Assembly (NCBI RefSeq): GCF_035917995.1
Contig: NZ_CP109131.1
Span: forward strand, 7,316,001 to 7,380,000
Direction of reading: 5' to 3'
Source of the DNA: Streptosporangium sp. NBC_01755
GTDB taxonomy: Bacteria; Actinomycetota; Actinomycetes; Streptosporangiales; Streptosporangiaceae
Length of the DNA stretch: 64,000 nucleotides
Positions 42,451 through 51,945 of this stretch are shown here, piece after piece (the stretch's first letter is position 1; the number at the start of each line of letters is the position of its first letter). Both the position numbers and the translations under genes were made by a program. The notes beneath the pieces were generated by a model. It was not told the DNA's origin. It did not search any database and was given only the letters and a program-made list of their open reading frames with translations.

Positions 42451-42750
42451 CTCTCGGGCGGCAAGCGTGAATCTACCCAGACAAAGACGAACGTAGCACT
42501 AGAGTGCATACAGGGAAAACCTATGCCGACGCAGCTTTTCCGGCCGAAGTGTGCCCCTGGGAGAATTCGCCTATCCCGATAGGCCCTCACGCGCTGAGCT
42601 GCGCAAATGAGCCAATCATGACCCCGGCAGAGCAATTGTCTGTCGCACTCGGGTCGGTATTCAGGACCGATGAGAACTAGGCGTTGCCCTAGATAGATTG
42701 TCCCTAGGATCTCGGGGACGAACTGAGGCCAGCCCCTTGGAGACACTCCC
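42451..42750. promoter_or_regulatory. upstream region of the PKS operon
   Basis: No gene is supported here. The 300 bp must contain the promoter for the PKS genes unless they are read from further left. A GGAG site lies a few bases before the ATG at 42751. No pathway-specific regulator or transporter lies on this side of the PKS. Confidence 0.4.
42569..42584. repeat. short hairpin upstream of the PKS genes
   Basis: GCCTAT, loop CCCG, ATAGGC form a perfect 6-bp stem about 170 bp upstream of the first PKS gene. It may end transcription from upstream or be part of a leader. Confidence 0.35.
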
Positions 42751-45700
42751 ATGAGTAAACTGGCGACTTCGGCGGATGTAGCTGTTGTGGGGCTTGCTTG
42801 TCGGTTGCCTCAGGCCGACGGCCCAGCGGCATTCTGGGACTTGTTGACCGGTGGGGTCGACGCGGTCACCGAACGGACCGGTGACGGTGGGCCGAGGTGG
42901 GCGGGACGGTTGGCGGACAAGGCGGCTTTCGACGCGGCCTTCTTCGGGCTCTCCCCACGAGAGGCCCGGTACACCGATCCGCAGCAGCGGATCATGCTCG
43001 AACTCGGCTGGGCGGCGCTGGAAGACGCCGGCATTGTCCCGGGTGTCCTTAAAGGGACGCCGACCGGTGTTTTCATTGGTGCGATGGCCGATGACTATGC
43101 GTATCTGAGCCACCGCGCCGGGCACATCGGCCACTACTCGCTGACTGGAATCGGCCGTGGGATCATTGCCAACCGCCTCTCGTACTTCCTGGGTGTCAAC
43201 GGGCCGAGTCTGACCGTCGACACCGGGCAGTCCTCGTCATTGGCCGCCTTGCACCTGGCGTGCGAAAGCCTGCGGAGCGGCGAGAGCGAGATCGCCCTGG
43301 TCGGCGGCGTGAACCTCATCATGGCCGAGGAGAGCACCAATATCGTCGAGGAGTTCGGTGGGCTGTCCGCCGACGGGCGATGCTTCACCTTCGACGCTCG
43401 CGCCAACGGTTACGTGCGCGGTGAGGGCGGCGTCTGTGTCGTGCTCAAACGGTGGGAGGACGGCGACGACGCGTACGCCGTCATACGGGGAACCGCGCTG
43501 AACAACGACGGTGGCGGTGACTCGCTCGCGGTGCCGCGCGGCGAGGCGCAGCAGGCGGTGATTCGGGCCACTTGTCGCCGGGCCGGGGTGGCGCCGAGCG
43601 ATCTGCACTACGTGGAATTGCACGGGACCGGCACGGCGGTCGGCGACCGGATCGAGGCGGCGGCGCTCGGCGCGGTCTTCGCCCCGGGCCGGGACTCGCC
43701 GTTGCTGGTCGGGTCGGTCAAGACGAACATCGGTCACCTGGAAGGCGCGGCCGGGCTGGCAGGTTTCCTGAAGGCCGTGCTTTCGCTGCGGCACCGGGTG
43801 ATTCCGCCCAGCCTGAACTTCGCCGAACCCAACCCCGAGATCGACTTCGACGCCTGGCGCCTCCAGGTCGTCCAAGACAACACCCCGCTGCCAGACGGTG
43901 CGGTGGCGGGTGTCTCGTCGTTCGGAGTCGGCGGGACCAACTGTCACGTCGTGCTTTCGTCGACCGGGCGCGAGGTCGACGCACCGGAGAACCCCGTCGA
44001 GGCACCGCTGTTGTGGCCGATGTCGGGCAAGACGGCGGGCGCGGTCCGCGACCAAGCCCGCGTCCTGCACGCGGAGCTGCTGTCCCGTCCCGACTTGAGT
44101 CCCGCGGACGTCGGCTTCTCGTTGGCGACGACCCGCACCGTGTTCCCGCATCGGACGGTGATCGGCGCAACCAGCCGGACCGAGTTTCTGGGGGCTCTCG
44201 ACACCCTTACCGGACCGAACGTGGTCAGCGCCAAGGCCCGCGCCGAGGTGAAACCGGTCTTCGTGTTCCCTGGGCAAGGGACGCAATGGGTCGGTATGGG
44301 GACCGAACTCCTTGACACCTCACCGGTCTTCCGCGAGCAGTACACCGCCTGCGCGAAGGCGTTGAAACCGTTCGTGACCTGGGATCCGTTCAGCGTGCTC
44401 GACGACGAGGCCGCGCTCGCCCGAGTGGACGTCGTGCAGCCGGTGCTGTGGGCGTTCATGGTCTCCGCCGCCGCGCTTTGGCGTTCCTACGGTGTCGAGC
44501 CCGCAGCGCTCGTCGGTCACTCCCAGGGCGAGATCGCCGCGGCGAACGTGGCCGGCGCATTGTCCCTAGAGGATGGTGCGCGTGTCGTCGCCATGCGCAG
44601 CAAGGTCATCGGTGAGCGACTTGCCGGTCGCGGGAGGATGGCATCGGTCACGATGTCCCTCGACGAGCTGCGACCGTTGCTCCGGTCGGGAATCTCGGTC
44701 GCGGCGGTCAACGGCCCCAAATCCGTCGTCGTGGCAGGTGAACCTGGTCCGATGCGGCAGCTCGTCGACGAACTTACGCAGGCTGATGTCAGGATCAAAC
44801 TGATCGATGTCGACTACGCCTCCCACACGGCACAGGTCGAACCTGTCATGGCGGAGCTGGCCGAGCTGCTCGCTCCGATACGACCACAGGAACCTCGGAT
44901 TCCCATCCAGTCCACGGTGGACGATAGCGAAGTGCTGGACGGCGACTACTGGGTGCGCAACCTGCGCCAGAGGGTTGAGTTCGAGGCGGCGACGGACGCG
45001 CTGAAGGCCGCCGGGCACGAGGTCTTCCTGGAGATGAGCCCGCATCCGGTGCTGACACCCTCGATAGAGGGTGATGTCTCGGCAGTGGGCACATTGCGTC
45101 GCGACGACGGAGGACTTGACAGGTTCCTGCTGTCCTTGGCGACCGCGTACACCCACGGCGTCACCGTGGACTGGCACGCGGTGTTCGATGCCGCGCGCCG
45201 CGTCCGGTTGCCGGGCTATGTCTTCCAGCGCCGGCGGTACTGGCTTGACGAGCCGGAGAAAGCCGAGCGGCCGGCCGCCGTGGACATGGCCGGAATCGTC
45301 GCCGCCGAGATCGGCGCCGTGCTCGGCCACACCGACCTCGACCCCACTGCCACGTTCAAAGAACTCGGCATCGAATCGGTCACCGCAGCCGACCTGCGGG
45401 CCAGACTCGTCGCCGCGACCGGGCTTTCGCTGTCCACCACGGTGATCTACAACCATCCGACTCCGGCGGCGTTGACGTCTCATCTGGACGCTCTTGCCGA
45501 CGGATCGTCAGAGTCGGCCCGTGTGACCCAGGAGCGGGTGGCCGGCGACGACGATCCCGTGGTGATCGTGGGAATGGCGTGCCGTCTGCCGGGTGGAGTG
45601 GACTCGCCGGCCGCGCTCTGGCGTCTGATGGACTCCGGTGCCGACGCGATCTCCGGTTTCCCGGTCGACCGTGGCTGGGATTTCGACGCGTTGTCGACGG

Positions 45701-48700
45701 TGCCGCAGCGAGGCGGGTTCCTGGCCGATGCGGCCGGGTTCGACAGCGACTTCTTCGGGATCAGCCCGCGTGAGGCGCTGGCGATGGACCCGCAGCAGCG
45801 AGTGCTGCTTGAGGTCACCTGGGAGGCGATGGAGCGGGCCGGAATCCCGCCGTCGTCGCTGCACGGCACCCGGACCGGCGTGTATCTCGGTGCGATGGCG
45901 CAGGACTACGGCGCCCGGATGCACGAGGCGTCCGGTGACGCCGAGGGCTACACGTTGACGGGCACCTCGCCGAGTGTTCTGTCCGGCCGGGTGGCGTACA
46001 CCCTGGGGCTGGAAGGTCCCGCGATCACGGTGGACACCGCGTGCTCGTCGTCGCTGGTCGGCCTGCACCTGGCCGCGCAGGGGCTGCGGGCCGGGGAGTG
46101 CTCGCTGGCGCTGGCGGGCGGGGTCACCGTCATGTCGACGCCGGGCATCTTCCTGGAGTTCGCCAAGCAGGGCGGCCTCTCTCCGGACGGGCGGTGCAAG
46201 GCGTTCGCCGACGCCGCCGACGGCACGGGCTGGGCCGAGGGCGTCGGCGTGCTGGTGCTGGAACGCCTGTCGGACGCCCGCCGCAACGGCCATCAGGTGC
46301 TGGCGATTCTGCGGGGCTCGGCGGTGAACTCCGACGGCGCCTCCAACGGGCTGACCGCACCGAACGGCCTCGCCCAGCAGCGGGTCATCGAACAGGCCCT
46401 GGACGATGCCGGCCTATGCGCCGAAGACATCGATGCGGTCGAGGCGCATGGCACCGGGACTCGTCTGGGCGACCCGATCGAGGCCGAGGCCATCCTCGCG
46501 ACCTATGGCCAGAACCGGAGCACACCACTTCTGCTGGGATCACTGAAATCCGTCATCGGCCATGCCCAGGCGGCGGCCGGCGTCGCGGGCGTGATCAAGA
46601 TGGTGCTGGCGATGCGGCAGCAGACCCTGCCGCGCACGCTGCACATCGACGAGCCATCGTCCAGAGTGGACTGGAGTGGTGGTCAGGTCGAGTTACTGAC
46701 CAGCAGCCGACCGTGGCCGGACAACGGTTGTCCGATGCGGGCCGGTGTGTCGTCGTTCGGGATCAGCGGTACCAACGCGCACGTGATTCTCGAACAAGGA
46801 CCGGAAACACCGGAAGGGGAGGACACTCCGCAGGAGCGGGCGCCGGGTGTGGTGCCGTGGGTGGTGTCGGCGAAGACCGGGGAGTCGTTGCGTGGGCAGG
46901 CTCGTCGTCTGGGCGCGCATGTGGAGGCCGGCGAGCTTGACCCGGTGGATGTGGGGTTGTCGCTGGTGGTGTCGCGGTCGGTGTTCGAGCACCGTGCGGT
47001 GGTGGTCGGCGGGGGGCGCGGCGAGCTGGTGGCGGGGCTGGGTGCGGTTGCCTCGGGTGAGCCTGCGGCGGGTGGCGTGGTCGCGGGTGTGGCCGATGTC
47101 GTCGGGAAGTCGGTGTGGGTGTTCCCGGGTCAGGGGGCGCAGTGGGTGGGTATGGGCGCTGCCTTGCTGGGGGAGTCGCCGGTGTTTGCGGCTCGGATGG
47201 CGGAGTGTGCGGCGGCGTTGGAGCCGTTCGTGGACTGGTCGTTGCTGGATGTGGTGCGGGGTGTGGAGGGGGCTCCGGGGCTGGATCGGGTGGATGTGGT
47301 GCAGCCGGCCTCGTTCGCGGTGATGGTGTCGTTGGCGGCGGTGTGGGAGTCGCTGGGGGTTCGCCCGGACGCGGTGGTGGGCCATTCGCAGGGGGAGATC
47401 GCGGCGGCGGTGGTGGCCGGTGGCTTGTCGTTGCAGGACGGTGCGCGGGTGGTGGCGTTGCGCAGTCGTCTGATCGCCGACCGGCTGGCGGGGCTGGGGG
47501 CGATGGCGTCGGTGGCGTCGCCGGTCGAGCAGGTGCGTGAGCGGTTGTCAGTTTGGGATGGGCGGGTGTCGGTCGCGGCGGTCAACGGCCCGAATTCGGT
47601 GGTGGTGGCCGGTGAGGTCCAAGCCGTCGAGGAGTTGGTGGAGCGGTGGTCGGGTGAGGGGGTGCGGGTGCGGCGGATCGCGGTGGATTACGCCTCGCAT
47701 TCGGCGCAGGTCGATCTGATCGGTGAGGAGCTGGCGCAGGTTCTGACGGGGGTGGCAGGGCGTGCGGTGCGGGTGCCGATGTTGTCGACGGTGACCGGTC
47801 AGTGGGTGGAGGGGCCGGAACTCGACGGCGGGTATTGGTGTGACAACCTGCGCAACACGGTGGCCTTCGCTCCGGCGGTGGGGCAGTTGCTGGAGCAGCG
47901 GTATCAGGTGTTTGTGGAGGTGAGTCCGCATCCGGTGCTGACGGTCGGCATCGGTGAATGCGTGGACGAGGGTGATGCGATCGCGGTGATCGCGGGCACA
48001 TTGCGTCGTGACGACGGCGGGCTCGATCGGGTCCTGGTTTCGGCGGCCGAGCTGTTCGTCCGCGGTGTGCGGGTGGACTGGCGGGCCGTACTGACTGGTG
48101 GACGCCGGGTCGATCTGCCGACCTATGCCTTCCAGCACCGGCGGTTCTGGCCGAATGCCAGGCAGAGCGGTGATGCCCGCGTTCTGGGTCTGTCCGCGAC
48201 AAGGCACCCTCTGCTGGGGGCGGCGGTGAGTCTGGCCGACTCGGACGGCGTGCTGTTGACCGGCTGCCTGTCGGTGAGGTCGCATCCGTGGCTGGCCGAT
48301 CACATGGTGGCCGGGATGGTGTTCTTCCCGGGTACCGGGTTCCTGGAGCTGGCGGTCCGGGCGGGTGACCAGGTCGGCTGCGAGGTGGTCGAGGAGCTGA
48401 CCCTGGTCGCGCCGCTGGTGCTGGGTGAGGATGAGGCGGTCGTGGTCCAGATCGCGGTGGGTGCGCCGGAGGAGACCGGCAGGCGAAGCGTGAGCATCTA
48501 CACCCGGCCCGCTGACGCGGCCGATGAGGTGAAGTGGGTACGGCACGCCACCGGCACGCTGGCCATGGGCACCCGCATGGCCGCTGCTTCCCCTGCCGTG
48601 TCGTTCGATGCGGCGGTGTGGCCTCCGGCCGGTGCGACCGCGATCGAGCTGGACGGTCTCTACAAGCAGCTGGCCGAGGGTTTGCTCGTCTACGGCCCGG

Positions 48701-51700
48701 TGTTCCAGGGGTTGCGGGCGGCCTGGTGGGGCGAGGGCGGCGAGGTGTTCGCCGAGGTCGCACTGCCTGAGCAGGCGCAGTCGGACGCGGGTGCGTTCGG
48801 GGTGCATCCGGCATTGCTGGACGCGGCGTTGCACGCGTCGACGTTCGCCGGGCTGGACGTCGCGGCGGGTACGCGGTTGCCGTTCTCCTGGCAGGAGGTG
48901 AGCCTGCACGCCACCGGAGCGGCGCTGCTGCGCGTCCGGCTGGCCAAGGTGGCCGAAGACGCGGTGTCGCTGAGCGCGGTGGACGCCGCCGGGGAGCCGG
49001 TGCTGTCGGCGCGTTCGCTGGTACTGCGCCCGTTCTCGCCTGATCAGGTCGCTGTGGGTGGGGGGCCGGCGACGATGCGGGACGGGTTGTTCCGGTTGGA
49101 CTGGACTCCGCTGCCGGAGGTCCCCGTGGTCGATCCGGTGTCGATGGCGGTGGTTGGTTTTGCCGGGTTCGAGCCGGATGCGCTGGGTCTTGCGGGGATG
49201 TGGGAGTCGGTTGAGGTTCATCGTGATCTGTCGGCGCTGGCCGAGGCCGGTCCGGTGCCGGGGGTGGTGCTGGTCGAGGTTGTCACCGAGCCGATGGTGG
49301 ATGCGGTGGCGGCGGCGCATGGGGTGACCGCTGGGGTGCTGGGTCTGCTGCAGGGGTGGCTGGCCGATGAGCGGTATGGCGATTCGCGGTTGGTGTTTGT
49401 GACGCGGGGTGCGGTGTCCGCGGGTGAGGGTGAGTCGGTCACTGATCTGGCGGCCGCTGCGGTGTGGGGTCTGGTGCGGTCGGCGCAGTCGGAGAACCCG
49501 GGCCGGTTCGTGCTGGTGGATGTGGACGGGCAGGAGATCTCCGCGCCGGTGCTGGCCGGGGTGCTGGCTTCGGACGAGCCGCAGGTGGCGGTGCGCGAGG
49601 GTGGGGTGCGGGTGGCGCGGTTGGCGTCGCTGGGGTCGGGGGCGGGCTTGCTGCCTCTGGCTGGGGTGCCGTGGCGACTGGGCAGCCGCAACAAGGACAG
49701 TTTGGACGCCCTGGAGCTGCTCCCCTTCCCGGCGGTGGCGGAACCGCTGGGGGCTCGGCAGGCGCGAGTCGCGGTGCACGCCGCGGGAATCAACTTCCGG
49801 GACCTGCCGGACGGACTCAACGCGCTGGGCTGGTTCCAGGACAAGGTCGGCCTGATGGGCATCGAGGCCGCCGGGGTGGTCCTGGAGGTCGGCCCCGAAG
49901 TCGACGGCCTGCGTCCGGGCGACCGGGTGATGGGTCTGGCCGCGGGCGCGTTCGGCCCGGTGGTCGTCACCGAGGCCACGGCCTTGGTGAAGGTCCCCGA
50001 CGGGGTCTCCTTCGAGCAGGCGGCCACGATCCCGGTGGCGTTCCTGACGACCTACTACGGGCTGATGGATCTGGCCGGGCTGCGGGAGGGCGAGTCGCTG
50101 CTGGTGCACGCGGGTGCCGGCGGGACCGGCATGGCCGCGATCCAGCTGGCCCAGAGGCTGGGGGTGGAGGTGTTCGCCACCGCCAGCCCGGCCAAGTGGG
50201 ACGTGCTGCGCTCGCTGGGCATCCCCGATGATCACATCGCCTCCTCACGGAGTCTGGAGTTCGAGGAGCGGGTCCGCGCGGTGTGTGGCGGGCGGGGGAT
50301 CGATGTGGTCCTCAACTCGCTGACCGGGGACTTCATCGACGCTTCCGCGCGGCTGCTGCGCCCGGGCGGCCGGTTCATTGAGATGGGCAAGCTGGACATC
50401 CGCGACCAGGACCAGTTCCCGGGGGTGGTGTATCGCTGGTTCGACGTGCTGGACGCGGGGCCTGAGCGGTTGCGGCAGATGCTGGGCGAGTTGGAGGGGT
50501 TGTTCGCGGCCGGTGAGTTGCGGCCGTTGCCGGTGACGGCGTGGGATGTGCGGCGGGGCCGGGAGGCGTTCCGGTTCATGAGCCAGGCCAAGCACACCGG
50601 CAAGATCGTCCTGACCATGCCCCGGCGGTGGAACCCGGACGGCACGGTCCTGATCACCGGCGGCACGGGTGGTCTGGGTGCGGAGGTGGCCCGGCATCTG
50701 GTGGCCGAGCACGACGTACGGCACCTGCTGCTGGCCAGCCGTCGGGGCCTGGAAGCGGCCGGGGCACGTGAGCTGGAGCGGGAACTGGCCGCGCAAGGCG
50801 CGCACGTGACCATCGCCGCCTGCGATGTGGCCGACCGGGATCAGGCGGCGGCGCTACTGGCGCAGGTTGATGCCGGTCATCCGCTGACCGCGGTGATCCA
50901 CGCCGCGGGTGTCCTGGACGACGGGATCATCGCCTCGCTGACGCCGGAGCGGCTGGACGCGGTCCTGCGGCCGAAGGTGGACGCCGCCTGGCATCTGCAC
51001 GAGCTCACCGCAGATCTTGATCTGGCCGGGTTCGTGGTGTTCTCGTCGATGGCCGGGGTGATGGGCACCGCAGGTCAGGGTAACTACGCGGCGGCCAATG
51101 TGTGGCTGGACGGGTTGATGGCCCACCGCCGGGCGCAGGGGTTGCCGGGGTTGTCGCTGGCCTGGGGATTGTGGTCGCAGGCCACCGGGATGACCGGGGG
51201 CATGTCACAGACCGACGTTCAGCGAATGACCGCCACCGGGCTGCTGCCGATCACCACCGAGCAGGGATTGGCGTTGTTCGATGCGGCCCTGGCGTCGGAT
51301 GCGTCGCTGGTGGTCCCGGTCCCGCTGAACATGCCGGAGGCGATGCCCGCTCAGCTGGTGCCGCCGCTGCTGCGCGGTCTGCTGCGAGGCACCCGCCGTA
51401 CGGCGGCGTCGGCGCACGCGGCCGATGAAGGAGGGCTGGTACGGCAACTGGCCGGCCTGCCACAGGCCGAGCGGCCCCGCTTCGTGGTCGACCTGGTCCG
51501 CACTCAGACCGCCGCCGTCCTTGGACACTCCGACCCCGCGGCGGTGGACGTCCGGCGGGACTTCCGCGAGCTGGGTTTCGACTCGCTGACCGCGATCGAG
51601 CTGCGCAACCGGCTCAACGTGGCCGCCGGGCTGCGCCTGCCCGCGACATTGATCTTCGACTATCCGACCCCGGCCGCGGTCACCGACCACATCCTCTCGG

Positions 51701-51939
51701 CCCTCTGGCAAGCCGACCCGGACTCCGGCAGCGGGCCACCCGACCCGCTGGCCGCGCTACGACATCTGGAGGCGAGCTTGTCCGCCACCCCGGACGACCG
51801 GGCCGAGATCGCCGCCAGGCTACGCGCCCTGGCGGCCCGGTTCGACACCGCCGTCCCCGGCGACGAGCTGCAGGAGGAGGAGTTCGACCTCGACTCCGCC
51901 ACCGATGACGAACTCTTCGACCTCCTGGACAGGGGCTGA
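42751..51939 (+). CDS. type I PKS: loading module (KSQ-AT-ACP) and module 1 (KS-AT-DH-ER-KR-ACP)
   Basis: This 3062-residue cytoplasmic megasynthase starts the polyketide chain. In the loading KS (about 9-430) the active Cys is Gln (Q160 in VDTGQSSSL), so it decarboxylates instead of condensing. The loading AT has GHSQGE (S591) and YASH (689), predicting methylmalonyl-CoA; the ACP Ser is 876. Module 1 has KS Cys 1098; AT S1546 with YASH at 1647 (methylmalonyl); and DH with intact His (H1851 in HMVAGMVFFP) and Asp 2024. Its ER has HAGAGGTGMA (2453-2462). Its KR has LDD (2722-2724, B-type) and Tyr 2779, and the ACP Ser is 2945. A C-terminal docking region follows (2975-3062, ending DDELFDLLDRG). 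The predicted product is a 2-methylpentanoyl chain from a propionyl start. Confidence 0.95.
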   Translation: MSKLATSADVAVVGLACRLPQADGPAAFWDLLTGGVDAVTERTGDGGPRWAGRLADKAAFDAAFFGLSPREARYTDPQQRIMLELGWAALEDAGIVPGVLKGTPTGVFIGAMADDYAYLSHRAGHIGHYSLTGIGRGIIANRLSYFLGVNGPSLTVDTGQSSSLAALHLACESLRSGESEIALVGGVNLIMAEESTNIVEEFGGLSADGRCFTFDARANGYVRGEGGVCVVLKRWEDGDDAYAVIRGTALNNDGGGDSLAVPRGEAQQAVIRATCRRAGVAPSDLHYVELHGTGTAVGDRIEAAALGAVFAPGRDSPLLVGSVKTNIGHLEGAAGLAGFLKAVLSLRHRVIPPSLNFAEPNPEIDFDAWRLQVVQDNTPLPDGAVAGVSSFGVGGTNCHVVLSSTGREVDAPENPVEAPLLWPMSGKTAGAVRDQARVLHAELLSRPDLSPADVGFSLATTRTVFPHRTVIGATSRTEFLGALDTLTGPNVVSAKARAEVKPVFVFPGQGTQWVGMGTELLDTSPVFREQYTACAKALKPFVTWDPFSVLDDEAALARVDVVQPVLWAFMVSAAALWRSYGVEPAALVGHSQGEIAAANVAGALSLEDGARVVAMRSKVIGERLAGRGRMASVTMSLDELRPLLRSGISVAAVNGPKSVVVAGEPGPMRQLVDELTQADVRIKLIDVDYASHTAQVEPVMAELAELLAPIRPQEPRIPIQSTVDDSEVLDGDYWVRNLRQRVEFEAATDALKAAGHEVFLEMSPHPVLTPSIEGDVSAVGTLRRDDGGLDRFLLSLATAYTHGVTVDWHAVFDAARRVRLPGYVFQRRRYWLDEPEKAERPAAVDMAGIVAAEIGAVLGHTDLDPTATFKELGIESVTAADLRARLVAATGLSLSTTVIYNHPTPAALTSHLDALADGSSESARVTQERVAGDDDPVVIVGMACRLPGGVDSPAALWRLMDSGADAISGFPVDRGWDFDALSTVPQRGGFLADAAGFDSDFFGISPREALAMDPQQRVLLEVTWEAMERAGIPPSSLHGTRTGVYLGAMAQDYGARMHEASGDAEGYTLTGTSPSVLSGRVAYTLGLEGPAITVDTACSSSLVGLHLAAQGLRAGECSLALAGGVTVMSTPGIFLEFAKQGGLSPDGRCKAFADAADGTGWAEGVGVLVLERLSDARRNGHQVLAILRGSAVNSDGASNGLTAPNGLAQQRVIEQALDDAGLCAEDIDAVEAHGTGTRLGDPIEAEAILATYGQNRSTPLLLGSLKSVIGHAQAAAGVAGVIKMVLAMRQQTLPRTLHIDEPSSRVDWSGGQVELLTSSRPWPDNGCPMRAGVSSFGISGTNAHVILEQGPETPEGEDTPQERAPGVVPWVVSAKTGESLRGQARRLGAHVEAGELDPVDVGLSLVVSRSVFEHRAVVVGGGRGELVAGLGAVASGEPAAGGVVAGVADVVGKSVWVFPGQGAQWVGMGAALLGESPVFAARMAECAAALEPFVDWSLLDVVRGVEGAPGLDRVDVVQPASFAVMVSLAAVWESLGVRPDAVVGHSQGEIAAAVVAGGLSLQDGARVVALRSRLIADRLAGLGAMASVASPVEQVRERLSVWDGRVSVAAVNGPNSVVVAGEVQAVEELVERWSGEGVRVRRIAVDYASHSAQVDLIGEELAQVLTGVAGRAVRVPMLSTVTGQWVEGPELDGGYWCDNLRNTVAFAPAVGQLLEQRYQVFVEVSPHPVLTVGIGECVDEGDAIAVIAGTLRRDDGGLDRVLVSAAELFVRGVRVDWRAVLTGGRRVDLPTYAFQHRRFWPNARQSGDARVLGLSATRHPLLGAAVSLADSDGVLLTGCLSVRSHPWLADHMVAGMVFFPGTGFLELAVRAGDQVGCEVVEELTLVAPLVLGEDEAVVVQIAVGAPEETGRRSVSIYTRPADAADEVKWVRHATGTLAMGTRMAAASPAVSFDAAVWPPAGATAIELDGLYKQLAEGLLVYGPVFQGLRAAWWGEGGEVFAEVALPEQAQSDAGAFGVHPALLDAALHASTFAGLDVAAGTRLPFSWQEVSLHATGAALLRVRLAKVAEDAVSLSAVDAAGEPVLSARSLVLRPFSPDQVAVGGGPATMRDGLFRLDWTPLPEVPVVDPVSMAVVGFAGFEPDALGLAGMWESVEVHRDLSALAEAGPVPGVVLVEVVTEPMVDAVAAAHGVTAGVLGLLQGWLADERYGDSRLVFVTRGAVSAGEGESVTDLAAAAVWGLVRSAQSENPGRFVLVDVDGQEISAPVLAGVLASDEPQVAVREGGVRVARLASLGSGAGLLPLAGVPWRLGSRNKDSLDALELLPFPAVAEPLGARQARVAVHAAGINFRDLPDGLNALGWFQDKVGLMGIEAAGVVLEVGPEVDGLRPGDRVMGLAAGAFGPVVVTEATALVKVPDGVSFEQAATIPVAFLTTYYGLMDLAGLREGESLLVHAGAGGTGMAAIQLAQRLGVEVFATASPAKWDVLRSLGIPDDHIASSRSLEFEERVRAVCGGRGIDVVLNSLTGDFIDASARLLRPGGRFIEMGKLDIRDQDQFPGVVYRWFDVLDAGPERLRQMLGELEGLFAAGELRPLPVTAWDVRRGREAFRFMSQAKHTGKIVLTMPRRWNPDGTVLITGGTGGLGAEVARHLVAEHDVRHLLLASRRGLEAAGARELERELAAQGAHVTIAACDVADRDQAAALLAQVDAGHPLTAVIHAAGVLDDGIIASLTPERLDAVLRPKVDAAWHLHELTADLDLAGFVVFSSMAGVMGTAGQGNYAAANVWLDGLMAHRRAQGLPGLSLAWGLWSQATGMTGGMSQTDVQRMTATGLLPITTEQGLALFDAALASDASLVVPVPLNMPEAMPAQLVPPLLRGLLRGTRRTAASAHAADEGGLVRQLAGLPQAERPRFVVDLVRTQTAAVLGHSDPAAVDVRRDFRELGFDSLTAIELRNRLNVAAGLRLPATLIFDYPTPAAVTDHILSALWQADPDSGSGPPDPLAALRHLEASLSATPDDRAEIAARLRALAARFDTAVPGDELQEEEFDLDSATDDELFDLLDRG

Positions 51940-51945
51940 TCCGCG

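Noticed and set aside
42301..42582. Plus-strand continuation of the cysteine-synthase-like frame
   Set aside because: After GGNVI the frame runs antisense to an IS630 remnant and loses all family resemblance.
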